In this document: piece by piece, positions 33,926 through 45,016 of the stretch | Layout of the letters: each line of letters begins with the position of its first letter | Numbering within the stretch: the first letter of the stretch is position 1 | DNA from: Rhynchonema sp. JSB1_4 | Taxonomy: Eukaryota > Nematoda > Chromadorea > Monhysterida > Xyalidae | Direction of reading: 5' to 3' | DNA: 64,000 nucleotides | Assembly (NCBI GenBank): GCA_030248065.1 | Contig: JASAMV010000365.1 | Location: forward strand, 38,103-102,102 | The notes under the pieces: generated by a model | Seen by the model: the letters and a program-made list of their open reading frames with translations, nothing else | Told to the model about the DNA's origin: nothing | The model's database searches: none | Translations under genes and position numbers: made by a program

Positions 33926-34148
33926 GGAATTTTCGAAACGGCGTAAAGGTCAGTTGGGTGTAAAGGTCGGTGTAAAGTTCGGTCGAAAGCTCGGTCGGCG
34001 TCGCTCGGTGTAAACGTGAAACATTGCCTGTTATTAACGTGGAATGTTTCAAGTTTACACCGAGGTCTATCACACTGAGCTGTCGACCGAGTTTTCCACC
34101 GACCTTTACATCCAAGTGACCTTTACACCGTTTCGAAAATATCACCCT
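33925..34148. mobile_element. Foldback element (family I), copy 2
   Basis: GGGTGGAATTTTCGAAACGG at the left and CGTTTCGAAAATATCACCC at the right. Arms carry GTGTAAAGGTCGG words. Near the centre are GTGAAACATTGCC and GGAATGTTTCAAG, an inverted pair of the window-wide octamer. Confidence 0.75.
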
Positions 34149-34221
34149 GAGACCGAACTTGTGAGGCAATGCGGTCTACGGTCTCTGACCGGTCTGAGGT
34201 TTTATGTTGACTGAACCGTAA

Positions 34222-35252
34222 GGCCGCACTCACACAAACGCGAAAAGCGAAAAGTTCAGCACAACAGCAATTCTTTAAAGTGAAAGGGACATCATTCATA
34301 TTTGGGAAATGGGACCATTTTTTATCACTGGAACTGAAAGCCGCAATCAAGCTGACCATTCTTCAAAAACAAGCACCGTCGAAACGTGTAGAATGAACTG
34401 TCAAAAATTGTGCCAAAGGTGCACCTCTGAGAGTATAAGCACCAACTGATCCAGCCCCCCCCCGTGCTTGATTTTCATGCATCGTACGGAAACAGCACAT
34501 CTCCGAACGAACGAAGTTGGAAAATCGATGTTGTACGATATGATCACCTTTCGTTGCGTCCACAGCGTATACGTAGTCTTATATATGTAAATGCAATCAC
34601 CGAAACATTTTCATTTGACTTCCGAACCGCTGGTTGACACATCGAACTGAAAATGTTTCGGTGATTACAGACCATGTACATTGGGGACGCAACAGAAGGT
34701 GGTCCACCAAAGGTATCGACCTGCGAATGGACACCGATACTGGTGCAGTTCTATGAAGCAAAAACCAATACGGCAAATTTGACCGGTTCCAGAACCGGTG
34801 TCAGAAACGCGAAATAGGCCTTTTTGAAGCACTTATGATTTTTTCAACTTACTCCGTCGCTGTGATGATCATATTGTGCAACATCGATTTTCCAACTTCG
34901 TTCGTTCGGTGATGTGCTGTTTCCGTACGATGGCTGAAAATCAAGCACGGGGGCAGCTAGATCAGTTGGTGCTTGTACTCCCAGAGGTGCACCTTTGGCA
35001 CACTTTTTGACAGTTCATTTTACACTTTTCGACGGTGCTTGCTTTTGAAGAATGGTCCTTGATTGCGGCTTTCACTTCCAGCAATAAAAAAAATGGTCCC
35101 ATTTTCCAATTATGAATTATGTCCCTTCCACCTTAACCACGGACCTAGACCACGGTGATGATCAAACAAAATGTTTCAGATGCTGTTTAGCGTGCGCGGA
35201 TGATGACTACGCAGAAAAACTTTTCGCTTTTCGCGTTTGTCTGAGGGCGGCC
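34222..35252. mobile_element. Harbinger-like MITE (family K) with nested element
   Basis: GGCCGCACTCACACAAACGC to GTTTGTCTGAGGGCGGCC, flanked by TAA (34219-34221, 35253-35255). Compared with the 186-bp copy at 8999, it is split at TTAA by 34279-35132. Confidence 0.88.
34279..35132. mobile_element. TTAA-flanked foldback element (family L)
   Basis: TTAA at 34275-34278 and 35133-35136; the uninterrupted TTAACCACGGGCC site is seen at 9053. The arms (AGTGAAAGGGACATCATTCA with inverse; AAGTTGGAAAATCGATG with inverse) extend about 280 bp each. An inner inverted pair TCACCGAAACATTTTCA / TGAAAATGTTTCGGTGA lies at about 34597-34668. Length is 854 bp. Confidence 0.85.
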
Positions 35253-35334
35253 TAACGGTGTCTCATGAGCTGGTGGTCGGACTATACTTTTGGCAAAACA
35301 CGTGTGCAGCCAACCCGAACACACGATTGTATGT

Positions 35335-36890
35335 CAAAACTTCATGTGGGAAAATACTTCATGTTGGTATAAAACTTCATCTGTGTCAACAGTTCATGTC
35401 TAAAAACCTCATGTGAGACAACACTTCATGTCCATAGTTAAGGGGAACCGAGCGGTTTCTGCCTTCCCGCTCACTTGTGCCTAACGCTGCAACAGCCAAA
35501 TGTGGTACATGGTTTTGTCTAGTACGTAGGTACACTTATCCAACACCAAATCAATTGGAAGTTGCAGCTATCGTGATATTTGGTATGAAGTGTAAAGTGT
35601 CACTTCATGTACCCTTATATCCTGCGTTCATGAATGTCATTTGATGCACACACTTTGCGGTTTCGAGTGGTACGCGAGTTAGGTGCATTTGAAGATGGTG
35701 AAAGTATATATCAATCGAATCCCGTCATCAAGCTGCGTGTCGTGGTGTACGTGAAAATATCGAAATTTAGAACACGAAGCTGTCAGGATCCGAAAACCAA
35801 TGGAGCGCATGAGTGTGATGGGCACCTATGTACTATGTACATATGTATGTACAAGTTGCAGTTCGTCATAATGGGAGACTGATTTAGATTTAGATAGAAT
35901 CTGATGTTTAGATTTGTATAATTTCAGAAGGTTAAATGAGTTTGTCACAACATGCAGTCCATGAAGCAAACAGCCGCGTGACCCTAAAAAGCGGTGAACC
36001 TGACAGTCATACAGCACTTCATTCTCTTTGTTGTGCGCAAACATGCATGCCCGGGCAACGGCAGAGCCCACATTATAAGATCTCTTGCATGCACATGCAA
36101 TGTCACCTTTGTGTACCGGCTGTGAGTTTGGCTAGGGAACTTTTCATCGATTTGCCACCGATAGGCATGATAACAACAGATGTTGCTATTAACGAATACA
36201 CAGTATGCATGTACATACACTCTTATTGCGTCTGTTTTTATTTGTTCTTCATTCTGAGTCACATTAGGTTCGCACTGACGATGACACTCTGACAATACCG
36301 TACGAAGGATGCTTCTGTTATCATGCTCATTAGTGCACAATGGCATTGCAAACTGTACCCAACCCAAACTACATACAGTAAGTGTTAACAATACAACAAT
36401 AACAGGAGCAATATCGTATCACAAAACCAGCTCGTATGTGTTTTTGTGGTTGGCCCTCTGGTGCATCCGCACTGATGATTATCTGGTGCACCGTCCTTCT
36501 GTGAAACAAGTAAAACCGGGCCACCAGGAATCCGCAGCATTATTACACTAGGGTTGACCGGATTATTTCGGAAAAAATAAGCATGAGCAGCTGCGTACAT
36601 GCAGCAAAACTGAAGTCACATGACCCTGAAAATTGAATAACTGCCGGGCACGAGTTTTACTAGTGCCCAGTACGACATACAGTTGCCTGTTTACACGTTG
36701 CCCTTGGTTACAGTTGCACCCCACACGCGCAGACATGAAGTGTTCTGCTTGGGTACGGTAGCAGAGGTGAGACAACACTTCATGGCATGAACTGTTGTCT
36801 CACATGAAGTGTTTCAGACTTCACATGAAGTGTTGACTCGCATGAACTTTCTTCTCACATGAAGTATTGACACGGAATGAAGTGTTGTCC
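35335..36890. mobile_element. Element with ACTTCATGTGAGAC word arrays (family S)
   Basis: ACTTCATGT-type words occur about 6 times at 35340-35430 and, mostly inverted as CACATGAAGTGTTGAC, about 6 times at 36770-36885. This gives a TIR-like arrangement around 1.3 kb of unique DNA. Frames in the interior (35634-35882, 35936-36292) have no domain support. Target duplication not identified. Confidence 0.5.
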
Positions 36891-37074
36891 TCGGACCGAA
36901 CACACACACAACTTGCCTGATTCAGCAAGTTCGCACGTGGATGTCCGTGTTGTAGTTTAGATTCAATATTGCAAGTTCCGATAACAATGTTCCAGGCTTT
37001 AGGCAAACACAGGTGGACAAAAAGGAAATGAAAGAGATTGCACTGGCACATTTGGATGACACATTTGGATTGCA

Positions 37075-37215
37075 CAACCTTGTGTGAGCTCCTGAGCTGT
37101 GTACAGTTTTAAAAAATGAAAAGCACAGGCTCTGGACAAATAGTGGATTTTTTTTGCAATTGGCAACTTTTTCATTCACCACACATGCCTAAAATTACAC
37201 GAGTACAAAATCCTA
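37075..37215. repeat. Dispersed repeat, also at 46785-46925
   Basis: The block TTGTGTGAGCT ... AAAAGCACA ... GCAATTGGCAACTT ... ATTCACCACA ... ATGCCTAAAATT appears in the same order at 46788-46915, with about 75-80 percent similarity by eye. Nature unknown. Confidence 0.6.
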
Positions 37216-37337
37216 ACAAAAAATAGCCAGGTTTCTGAAACCTTTTATATTTTCCTTCGATTATGTATTTCGAATTTTATTTATTTATTAGGGTCGAGTA
37301 ACACGATGTCCAATCTTTGTTTATACATATATGTATA

Positions 37338-38077
37338 CAGTGGTTAATAAAAAAATTTTTTTATTCAAACCCCATTTTTTTTTTAAAAAAAAAATTTTTT
37401 TTTTTAATTTAAAAAAAAATTTTTTTATTCCAGCCAAAAACTGCCAGAAACGAAAAAAATGAGCGCTAAAGCAAAAAATAGTGGCATTTTTCTTCCATAA
37501 CGTGTGGTAAGTGCATATAAAGCACTCACGACACGAAAACAATACTAAACAATGGTCAATGAGTACCAACAGTAGTCAGGTACACACCCGTACACTTCCT
37601 CCACGTGGTGTGGGTGCCTTGGTGTGGCTTTGTGACACTCAAGACGGTAAATTTGGGTGAAACTATTGCCTCTTGGTACACGACCAATGCAAATATGTGA
37701 CAAACAGTGTAAATATAGAGTGAATATCACACCGAATCACTGCTTTCGGGTCTGTTGCATGGATAAATGCATGCCCACCCAGTCACATGTACATGTGTAA
37801 TCATATGAGAGGCCATGTGAGTGTGTGCACTATGTCTAGATGCCACAAAACAACGATTATGGCACCCAATACACCCATGGTAGGGTCGGGTGATGTTAAC
37901 AGTAGCAATTTTTATGCAAAAAATAGCACTTTTAGAGCAAAAAAATAGAGAAATTTTCGAATTTTGAAATAATAAAAAAAAAATTTTTTTTTTAACTTTT
38001 GGAACGAATTTTTTTTTTTAAAAAAAAAAATTTTTTTTTAATAAAAAAAAAAAAATTTTTTTTTTAAAAAACCACTG
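37338..38077 (-). mobile_element. hAT-type element (family G), complete, inverted
   Basis: CAGTGGTTAATAAAA left end, TTAAAAAACCACTG right end, perfect 8-bp duplication TATGTATA (37330-37337, 38078-38085). Length is 740 bp. Reverse-complement relative of 24231-25630 without the nested insertion; its GTGCACACTCACATGG equivalent is intact at about 37820. Confidence 0.93.
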
Positions 38078-38754
38078 TATGTATATACTACCTCAATTCA
38101 AACGTGGTCGAAGGGTTCTTGATTAGCAGCTTTAAGGTTGAACAGTCATGGCCCATATTTTAGGTGAGCACAGGAAGTATCCGACGTGCAAACTAAGTGC
38201 GTATCTGTCCTTTGACTTTGCTCCGTACACCCTGTCAATGTTCGGTCGTCTGTGGCGTATGGCCCACGCCTCGAATGACACGAGTGATGAAGACGCTCGG
38301 GCTCGTTATTGGTCGCCGATGGAGGATCGATGCAGGAAATCGTGCAGGACAATTCCTAAATGCAGGTATAATGCCAAGCGCCAAACACGCTTTGCAACCC
38401 ATCAATTTCTGGGCTGAGTTTGAAATAATATTCCTCGTATTCACCATGGGGTTCTAAGCGAGTTCTCGGTTATTCTGTGGTGTTTCTAATGTCGTTCCAC
38501 CAAAGTGTTCCCACGGTTAACGAGTGGGATTCTGGATCAGTTATAAGCCAGTTCACGTGGTTGAGGATGGGCACCTCGAATAGAACTCCGGAACTAGTAC
38601 ATTTGCTCAGGAACAGTCTTCGAGAACAAAGAAATGAAAGAGAAAAAAAATAACGATATTGATACGGCTTGGCAAGATTCAGACTTATGTGTGAGGAACT
38701 TTAAAAATTTTTTGGTTACTTGGTTTTCACGTTTGACACAGAGTACATCGGGGC

Positions 38755-39085
38755 AGGGTTGGGCAAAAAAAATTAAAAAATTTTTTTTCAAAAGGCTTAT
38801 GACATAACCGTAGGAAGGGCAGCAGGGCATAGTGTTACACACCGTTGGAAAGGACTCTGACAGCATTATGTCACACACAAATGTTAAGCTCCTTGGAGGT
38901 TCGCTATCTCTAGGGAAAGGGACTTTTCGTTCCAGAAAAAAGTGAATTTTTTCACAACTTGGAACGACCTGTGCAGAAACCCCAAATGAACTGGAGGTCA
39001 CGTATTACGTGCATTGGATTACATACAACAGCTTCTGGATAACTTGCCATCACAACTTCAGTCCCTCAAAGCATGTATAGTCTTT
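38755..39085. mobile_element. hAT tip joined to family H arm fragment
   Basis: CAGGGTTGGGCAAAAAA at about 38755 is a hAT family A-like left tip. Within 40 bp it passes into about 280 bp matching one arm of the foldback element at 31532 (TATGACATAACCG, CTCCTTGGAGGTTCGCTATC, AAACCCCAAATGAACTGGAG). The rest of the hAT copy is absent. Confidence 0.6.
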
Positions 39086-39195
39086 CATTTTATTCTCGGT
39101 CCAAACAAAGTATACAGCAAATGTTTCATCGCAACAGCAGCCATCAAGTAACACGTATAACACGTTGTCGACCTGTTCGTCATCACCACGACGAT

Positions 39196-39888
39196 CAGGG
39201 TTGGAAAAAAAATTTTTTTTAAACAAGTTTTTTAAAAAAAAATTTTTTTTTTTTAAAAATTTTTTTTTAAAAGTCGGAGATTCGGGGAAATTTTACCAAA
39301 TTTGCCTAAAAAACGCGCAAAATCGCGAAAAAAATGCAACTTTAATTGACAAGTCACTTTTGTGGCTTGGTTTGCATCACTTATCAAGGGTGTTTACGTC
39401 ATTTCGGTACGATCCAACAGTCTGTGCTTGATATGGACCGATGATTGCTGCTCTGTGGTATCGGACACAACAGTTTGTGGCCGAATAAGCAAGATTCACT
39501 CATAAACCACACAGAATTGAGAATATAAGCTGCAGAAATACTTGTCGGGCAGCTGAATCAGTCGTATATGACCTACCTGATGGGGTATGACATCGAAGTA
39601 CCATGTAGGCACATGCATACTGTGTCCCATGTATCAAGGGAAGGTATAATAACATCATTTGGGGTATCTTAGGTACCAAATACATGCCCCAAAGGTGATT
39701 TTGTGAAGAAAATTTTTCGACCCTTGAGAAAAAATGACAAAAAATAACCCCAAAAAAGGCCATTTTTGGACGTTTTAGAACATTTTGTTCCCCCGAAAAT
39801 TTAAAAAAAAAATTTTTTTTTGAAAAGATTTTTCAAAAACCTTTTTTTAAAAAAAAATTTTTTTTTTAAATTTTTTTGCCCAACCCTG
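39196..39888 (+). mobile_element. hAT-type element (family O), complete
   Basis: CAGGGTTGGAAAA to GCCCAACCCTG, perfect 8-bp duplication ACGACGAT (39188-39195, 39889-39896). Length is 693 bp. The right half (from GGAAGGTATAATAACATC) is repeated at 41885-42137. Confidence 0.92.
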
Positions 39889-39984
39889 ACGACGATGACT
39901 GCTGTTTTCAAGGCGTTGAAACATTTTCTGCATGCCGCCTCTTGACTGTTATAAAACGGAAAGACTATACAGTCCGTGACGAAT

Positions 39985-40175
39985 TATAGGCAAACTACGC
40001 CAACACGAGCCCGATTTCAGAGGTGGTGAACTTGCAAAACGCAAAGAAAGAGAATATCATCATGCTCCATGTTGTATGCCACAACGTGTAACGTTTCCCA
40101 AATCAGCAGCCACGTCATGAATGTTTCACCATTTTGCCAGCTCCGAAATCGGGCCCGTGTTGGCGTAGTTTTACT
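39985..40175. mobile_element. MITE family Q, copy 3
   Basis: CAAACTACGCCAACACGAGC at the left pairs with the GTGTTGGCGTAGTTT end. The interior matches 10160-10351 and includes AATGTTTCACC at 40120. It interrupts the left TIR of family Y. Confidence 0.75.
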
Positions 40176-40826
40176 TTATGTGGCCACTTTGCAACGCCGG
40201 CCCGCACGCCAGGCGTTGTGCACATAAGTATAGGGTGATCTGCAAGAGTACGGTAGCTTGGCAATAGGAAAAGTTAGCGCGCGCCGCGCGCGCGCCGTTT
40301 TCCAATAATCACACAGGATGCATATGGAATGAGTAACAGCGACCATTTATTTATGCAATGAATACACAATTTATCAAAACGCGAGATCAGTTTTGAATGT
40401 TGCGTGAACAAATTTGCCGTTTGTCTGTTTTAGCATGTCACAAAGCTTTTGCAGGTTGATTTTTGATCTCAGCTTTTGTGGGCATATCTTCGATGTGCTT
40501 TTCCGTATTGGATTTGAAACAGCAAAGCTGAAAAGAAACACGTTCAAGCCAGAAGAAAAGAAATGAACAAACACTGCACTAACATGACTGCCAGAGAAAG
40601 CGGATAATATGATGAAAAACAAGCACGCAACACAAAATTAAACATTACAGCATCTGGTGTATGTATTTTGTTTGTTGCTTGCGTTTTGTGGTGCCCTGCT
40701 CAGCTTGTTTCCGCAGCAAACATAAGGATGATCTGCATGTGTGATTGGTCATTGGGTGATTGCAGACGCACCCCACAATTCTCTCCGTTTTTACTTCCAT
40801 AACTTGCTGCCCGACACCATGTGATA

Positions 40827-41111
40827 TTGGTCGCACAATGACCGTATGAGAATCCATCCAAAACCACCCTTGATCTTCAGGATTCCAAAGATGAGCCAAG
40901 CTTAACCACTGCGCTATTTGTATTTCTTACAAAACATTTTCATCTGAAAATAAACCAGCCAGTCAACCACGTTTTTAATCCCTGAAACATTTCGCTTACT
41001 GCATAGTTTATGTGGGATTACACGTTGGCGCGCAATTTTAATTTGAATTTTCTGGCTTGTCAATTCAGGAAAAATTTTGGATGGATTCTCATATAGTCAT
41101 TGTGCGACCAA
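40827..41111. mobile_element. Tc1/mariner-like MITE, inverted copy
   Basis: TTGGTCGCACAATGACCG to GTCATTGTGCGACCAA, flanked by TA (40825-40826, 41112-41113). Length is 285 bp. Same family as 3913-4186 in opposite orientation; CTGAAACATTTCG lies near the centre. Confidence 0.9.
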
Positions 41112-41404
41112 TACACACTTGAACAGCTTCAGTCGCTGCAAATAGCACGCACGTTTGAATTGCCGCCTTTAGATGTATAATAAAACTGAAAAGAAACGCG
41201 CGCGGCGCGCGCGCCATTTGCCCTGTGAAGAAACCACAAATCAAGCCGACCGCCCTATGCTTATGTGCATAACGCCCGGCGCACGCGCCGCGTGCGCGCT
41301 AGCGTTGCAAAGTGGCCTCATAATTTGTCACGGACTGTATGTGCTAACAGTCTGACGGAGTAAAATAATCTATGTGCCAGCACGGGGAAAATAATCTAAG
41401 TACC

Positions 41405-41822
41405 CGCCTATACCCACGTGTATACTTGCGGGCCGGAAAAAACCGTTTTTTTTGGAAAAAAAACCGAAAAAACCGTTTTTTTCCGAGGCCCGGAAAATAC
41501 GTTTTTATTTTTCCGGAAATTTTTCCAAGTGGCAACTTTTGGAAAAAACGGTTTTTTTCCAAAAATTTCCGAGAAATTTTCCAAGGTTGCGAAAGGATGT
41601 TATCAAAACCAATGTAAATCGACGCTAAACAGTTCTAAATGAGCACTTTAATCTCCAAGTGTATTTTTAGCCCGTTTCAGGCCATTTCCCGGCAAAATTT
41701 TCTTCAAAATAGGCGTTTTTGGACCATGGGTATCCTTAAGTACTGGACAAATATTTGGAAAAAAACGGTTTTTTTCCAAAAATATATTTTGCGGAAAAAT
41801 ACGCAAGTATACCCACGTGTAT
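41405..41822. mobile_element. TIR element with GGAAAAAACGG words (family P)
   Basis: TATACCCACGTGTATACTTG near the left end is mirrored by CAAGTATACCCACGTGTAT at the right. Inside, palindromic words GGAAAAAACGGTTTTTTTCC are repeated in both orientations. Target duplication not established. Confidence 0.55.
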
Positions 41823-41849
41823 TGGACATAGTTTTTGGCTATGCTGACC

Positions 41850-42137
41850 AAAAAGCTGTGAGACTATCGTCGTCATGTATCACGGGAAGGTATAATAACA
41901 TCATTTGGGGCATCTTAGGTACCAAATACATGTCCCAAAAGTGATTTTATGAAGAAAAATTTTATTTATGGTTTTATGAAAATTTTTCGACCGTTGAGAA
42001 AAAATGACAAAAAAATAACCCCCAAAAAGGCCACTTTTGGACGTTTTAGAACATTTTGTTCCCCCGATAATTTAAAAAAAATTTTCAAAAACTTTTTTGA
42101 AAAAACATTTTTTTAAAAATTTTTTTGCCCGACCCTG
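41850..42137 (+). mobile_element. hAT-type element (family O), right fragment
   Basis: Colinear with the right half of 39196-39888 and ends GCCCGACCCTG. The left half is missing, apparently replaced by sequence adjoining family P. Confidence 0.75.
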
Positions 42138-42548
42138 GCCGGCATAGCGACAACACAGCAATGTTTCAGCTGGCAAGCTTTGTCGTGTGTGTGCGCTGTG
42201 GAATGGCTGCCTTGCGCATGTTGTGGTAAGGCCGTCTTCACAATGACACGGTTTCACGGTTTTACGGTTTCACGTTTTCTCGTTTGTTGTCTTCACAATG
42301 ACACGGTTTCACGGTTTTCCGGTTTCACGGTTTTACGGTTTCACGTTTTCACGGTTTCACGGTTGGTGTCTTCACAATGACGCGGTTTCACGGTTTGGTC
42401 TAATTGTTTTCAAACCGTGAAACCGGATAAAAACCAATTAGAACCGGTTCTAATTTTATCACGGTTTTGGTGCGTCAGATGCATGCATTTGACACTGGAT
42501 GGGTCCAAAACATAAGAATTGGATGTTATAACACGTTATCTGGTGTAC

Positions 42549-42837
42549 TGATAGGTTCAGTTATTATTATTATTTACAAGACCACCCGCTAGGCTGCGCT
42601 GCGTACGCACACATACACACACAACACAGCACAGCACCACTAGCTGGCTGGCTGACCGGTGGTCAGTCAGTCAGATGCGTTGTTTATGCTCAGCGCGCGC
42701 CTGCCTAGGTAACCTAATGCGTTTCTATGTATTCTTGTATTGTTTATTATTATGTGTCTTTGTTTGAAACATCACCCAAGCTTAATAACGGTTTTTACCC
42801 ATATACTTGAGGTTAATAATAAATTGGGTACCTAACA
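42549..42837 (+). repeat. 5' long terminal repeat
   Basis: Starts TGATAGGT and ends ACCTAACA, a near-perfect terminal inverted repeat with canonical TG...CA. It contains CACAACACAGCACAGCACC, the short palindromic CTAGCTGGCTGGCTGACC region and TTTGAAACATCACCC at 42765. Confidence 0.93.
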
Positions 42838-42841
42838 TTAT

Positions 42842-42859
42842 TGGTGAGCCCGAGTTGCC
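42842..42859 (+). other. Putative primer binding site
   Basis: TGGTGAGCCCGAGTTGCC follows the 5' LTR by four bases. It begins TGG, complementary to the CCA 3' end of a tRNA, as usual for retrotransposon primer sites. The tRNA is not identified. Confidence 0.7.
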
Positions 42860-42873
42860 ACCACAACGAAATT

Positions 42874-43197
42874 GCAAACGTGCAATCAAGCGGATCGTCG
42901 AAAAGTCGAAACGTCGACTCAAGTGCAAACGTGCACCACGAATCGAAGCGTCCGCTGAAGTCGAAACGTCGACACGAAGTGCAAACGTGCACCACACTCG
43001 GTTCAACGTCTACTGAGCCGATCTACTGCAAACGTGCAGTTCCAACGCCAAACGAACATTATCGACAGGCAAACGTGCCACCGGTTCAAAATCTACTGAA
43101 CCGCCGCTCTGCAAACGTGCAGCTGACATTGGTCTCGACACTGCAAACGTGCAGTCACCGCTTCTCACGTTCACCGTCTTCCAACTGCAAACGTGCA
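42874..43197 (+). repeat. Eight copies of GCAAACGTGCA in LTR element leader
   Basis: Copies begin at 42874, 42925, 42981, 43028, 43069 (last base C), 43111, 43143 and 43187, spaced 32-56 bp. TGCA at both ends makes each unit quasi-palindromic. GTCGAAACGTCGAC also occurs twice. An overlapping 142-codon frame (42841-43269) is shaped by the repeat and unlikely to be a protein. Confidence 0.93.
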
Positions 43198-44149
43198 GTA
43201 ACGTACAGTCACACACAAGCGTCACATCACTGCGAACAATCTTCGTCAAACGAACGTTGGTACAAGTGAAAACCATCAGCCAACAGTGAGTATACAACGT
43301 GAACGGCCCTAAGTAGTTTTCCTGTACAATTTTAACGCTTTTTTGTGCATTTTCATCAAGTTTTGACATAACCGTATTCTGTCACATTTCGCTTCGTACA
43401 TTCGTGTCTTAATTCATATATTGCTTGTGCATATTGTGCTCGCGTTTTTCTGCATTGGTCAATTGCTTCGCGCACACACACACATACGCTGCTGTTGCCT
43501 GCTCGCACACAACTGCATACGTATCCACACAAGCAGAGTGACCCAGCCGTTGTCTCACATACGTGTACATACATAGTACACAAATACGCTACCAGTCGGT
43601 ATCCTCGCTGTTTTTCACGCACAAACAGCTACTACCGTACGCTCCATACATACCACACATACCGCTTTCCCCAATATCACCTTGTCTATATATAGGCACA
43701 TTCATTGCCACATTTGACCTTCTTATCTATCTGCCTGTATCTGTCCATCAATAAATATATTCCAACCGCACCTGTTCCATTGCTTCGGAACACCACAACG
43801 CCCGCACCAAAAGGTTAGTCTGTGTCTGCGCTATACATAACACTATGTACAGCGCCTGAACAGGAGGTCCCAGACACAATCGCACGGTTTATACTCTCGT
43901 TCTGACTTAATTCATTTATACTCTTGTTTCGTTCAGTTAACACAACGTTCAGTTTTGACTGTTAATTGACCCTAATGTCCGTTTGAAAGCATTCAAGTTT
44001 GCTGATTTACAAATTTTCAGTTCTTCACACCTAGCCTACGTTACGCTATCGCCTGAACTTACTTCAGTTCACTTGTCCTTCGTCCTTTCGTTATAACCAC
44101 ACTGCTTATTTTCTAACCCTCGTTTGTTATTCTGTTCCAGTGACCGAAA

Positions 44150-45016
44150 ATGGAACCTCAACCTCAAATCATGTATCCGAAGGTGCACATCCCTCATTGG
44201 GACGGGAAGAGCAGTTTCAAGGAATGGATGGACCTGTATGAAACGAAGGGGAACATCAACAGATGGACCGACGAGATGCGCTGGCGCAGCCTTTCCGAAT
44301 ATGTGCCGCTGCACATCACAAAAGGTTTCATCCAGACGTTACCACTGGATGTTCAAACCGATTGGTCGAAATTGAAAGCCGCACTCACAGTTGCCCTGAG
44401 CAACCCGCGCGAACCACAGTACGCCAGACGTCAATTGCATCGAGTCAAGAATCAACCGTCGGAGAGCATCGATGAATATTATGCCCGCGTGATGCAGCTG
44501 GGCGCGAGCGCATTTCCAACGAAGTCACAGGCCCAATTGGACGAGGAACTAGCTGCGCCGTTCCTCGAGGGACTGCCAATCGAATATCAACGACACATCA
44601 CGCTGGCCACGATCTACAAATCGGAGTCAACACCGACCGTCGATTCCATTAAGGCGTGCTGGAAAGTCGCCAAAGAGTTGCTCCAATTGGACGAATACGT
44701 ACACGATCAGACGCCGATCGACGTCGCTTCGGTGCTCAAGGCCGAACGAAAACCGCAACAACCCAGCCAGCGTGGGTTGCCTCGTCATCGACGCACCGAG
44801 ACGGACCTGGCGACCGCCATGACGCAACTTCAAACAGAACGTCGTATGCCCAAATGCTTTCGTTGCCAAGGACTCGGGCATATTGGACGCTTCTGTCCGA
44901 TCTACGGAGATCACGTCGACCAACAACCCACACCGCAATATCAACCTCATCTTCTTAGCTCAAGTTTTCATCCTCTAAGTACCAACTCCATCCCTTTAGT
45001 ACCTTATCTCCAATAG
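44150..45016 (+). CDS. gag: Retrotransposon Gag polyprotein, 288 aa
   Basis: The structural protein that packages the element RNA into virus-like particles. It starts at the first ATG of the frame (MEPQPQIMYPKVHIPHWDGK) and ends at TAG. Residues about 10-180 have the layout of the Retrotrans_gag capsid domain: HIPHWDG near the start, then WMDLYETKGNINRW, then the helical core with LPLDVQTDWSKLKAAL and the FLEGLPIEYQ motif. Residues 236-249 form a perfect CX2CX4HX4C zinc knuckle (CFRCQGLGHIGRFC), the nucleocapsid signature. The frame stops about 40 residues after the knuckle. It appears intact, with no frameshift or stop. It lies between the LTRs with a 1.3-kb leader; no pol follows, and the 600 bp between its stop and the PPT is T-rich and non-coding. 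Confidence 0.92.
   Translation: MEPQPQIMYPKVHIPHWDGKSSFKEWMDLYETKGNINRWTDEMRWRSLSEYVPLHITKGFIQTLPLDVQTDWSKLKAALTVALSNPREPQYARRQLHRVKNQPSESIDEYYARVMQLGASAFPTKSQAQLDEELAAPFLEGLPIEYQRHITLATIYKSESTPTVDSIKACWKVAKELLQLDEYVHDQTPIDVASVLKAERKPQQPSQRGLPRHRRTETDLATAMTQLQTERRMPKCFRCQGLGHIGRFCPIYGDHVDQQPTPQYQPHLLSSSFHPLSTNSIPLVPYLQ

Larger units (their letters stand above)
39970..41337. mobile_element. Tc1/mariner-like TIR element (family Y)
   Basis: CAGTCCGTGACGAATTAT and the inverse at 41320-41337 are flanked by TA (39968-39969, 41338-41339). TIR homology continues through GGCCACTTTGCAACGC, GTGCACATAAG and GC-rich GCGCGCGCGCC blocks to about 250 bp. Two younger MITEs (39985-40175, 40827-41111) lie inside. 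The interior minus-strand frame 40374-40622 is not recognisable as a transposase. Confidence 0.8.

Noticed and set aside
35634..36292. Frames within family S as a transposase
   Set aside because: No DDE/DDD spacing or zinc finger; composition like neighbouring non-coding DNA.
38148..38457. Two overlapping plus-strand frames of 86-89 codons
   Set aside because: No recognisable motif, no convincing splice sites and both frames similar in quality; chance is more likely.
42841..43269. 142-codon frame upstream of gag
   Set aside because: Its sequence is dictated by the GCAAACGTGCA repeats; no ATG context or domain; it overlaps the primer binding site.
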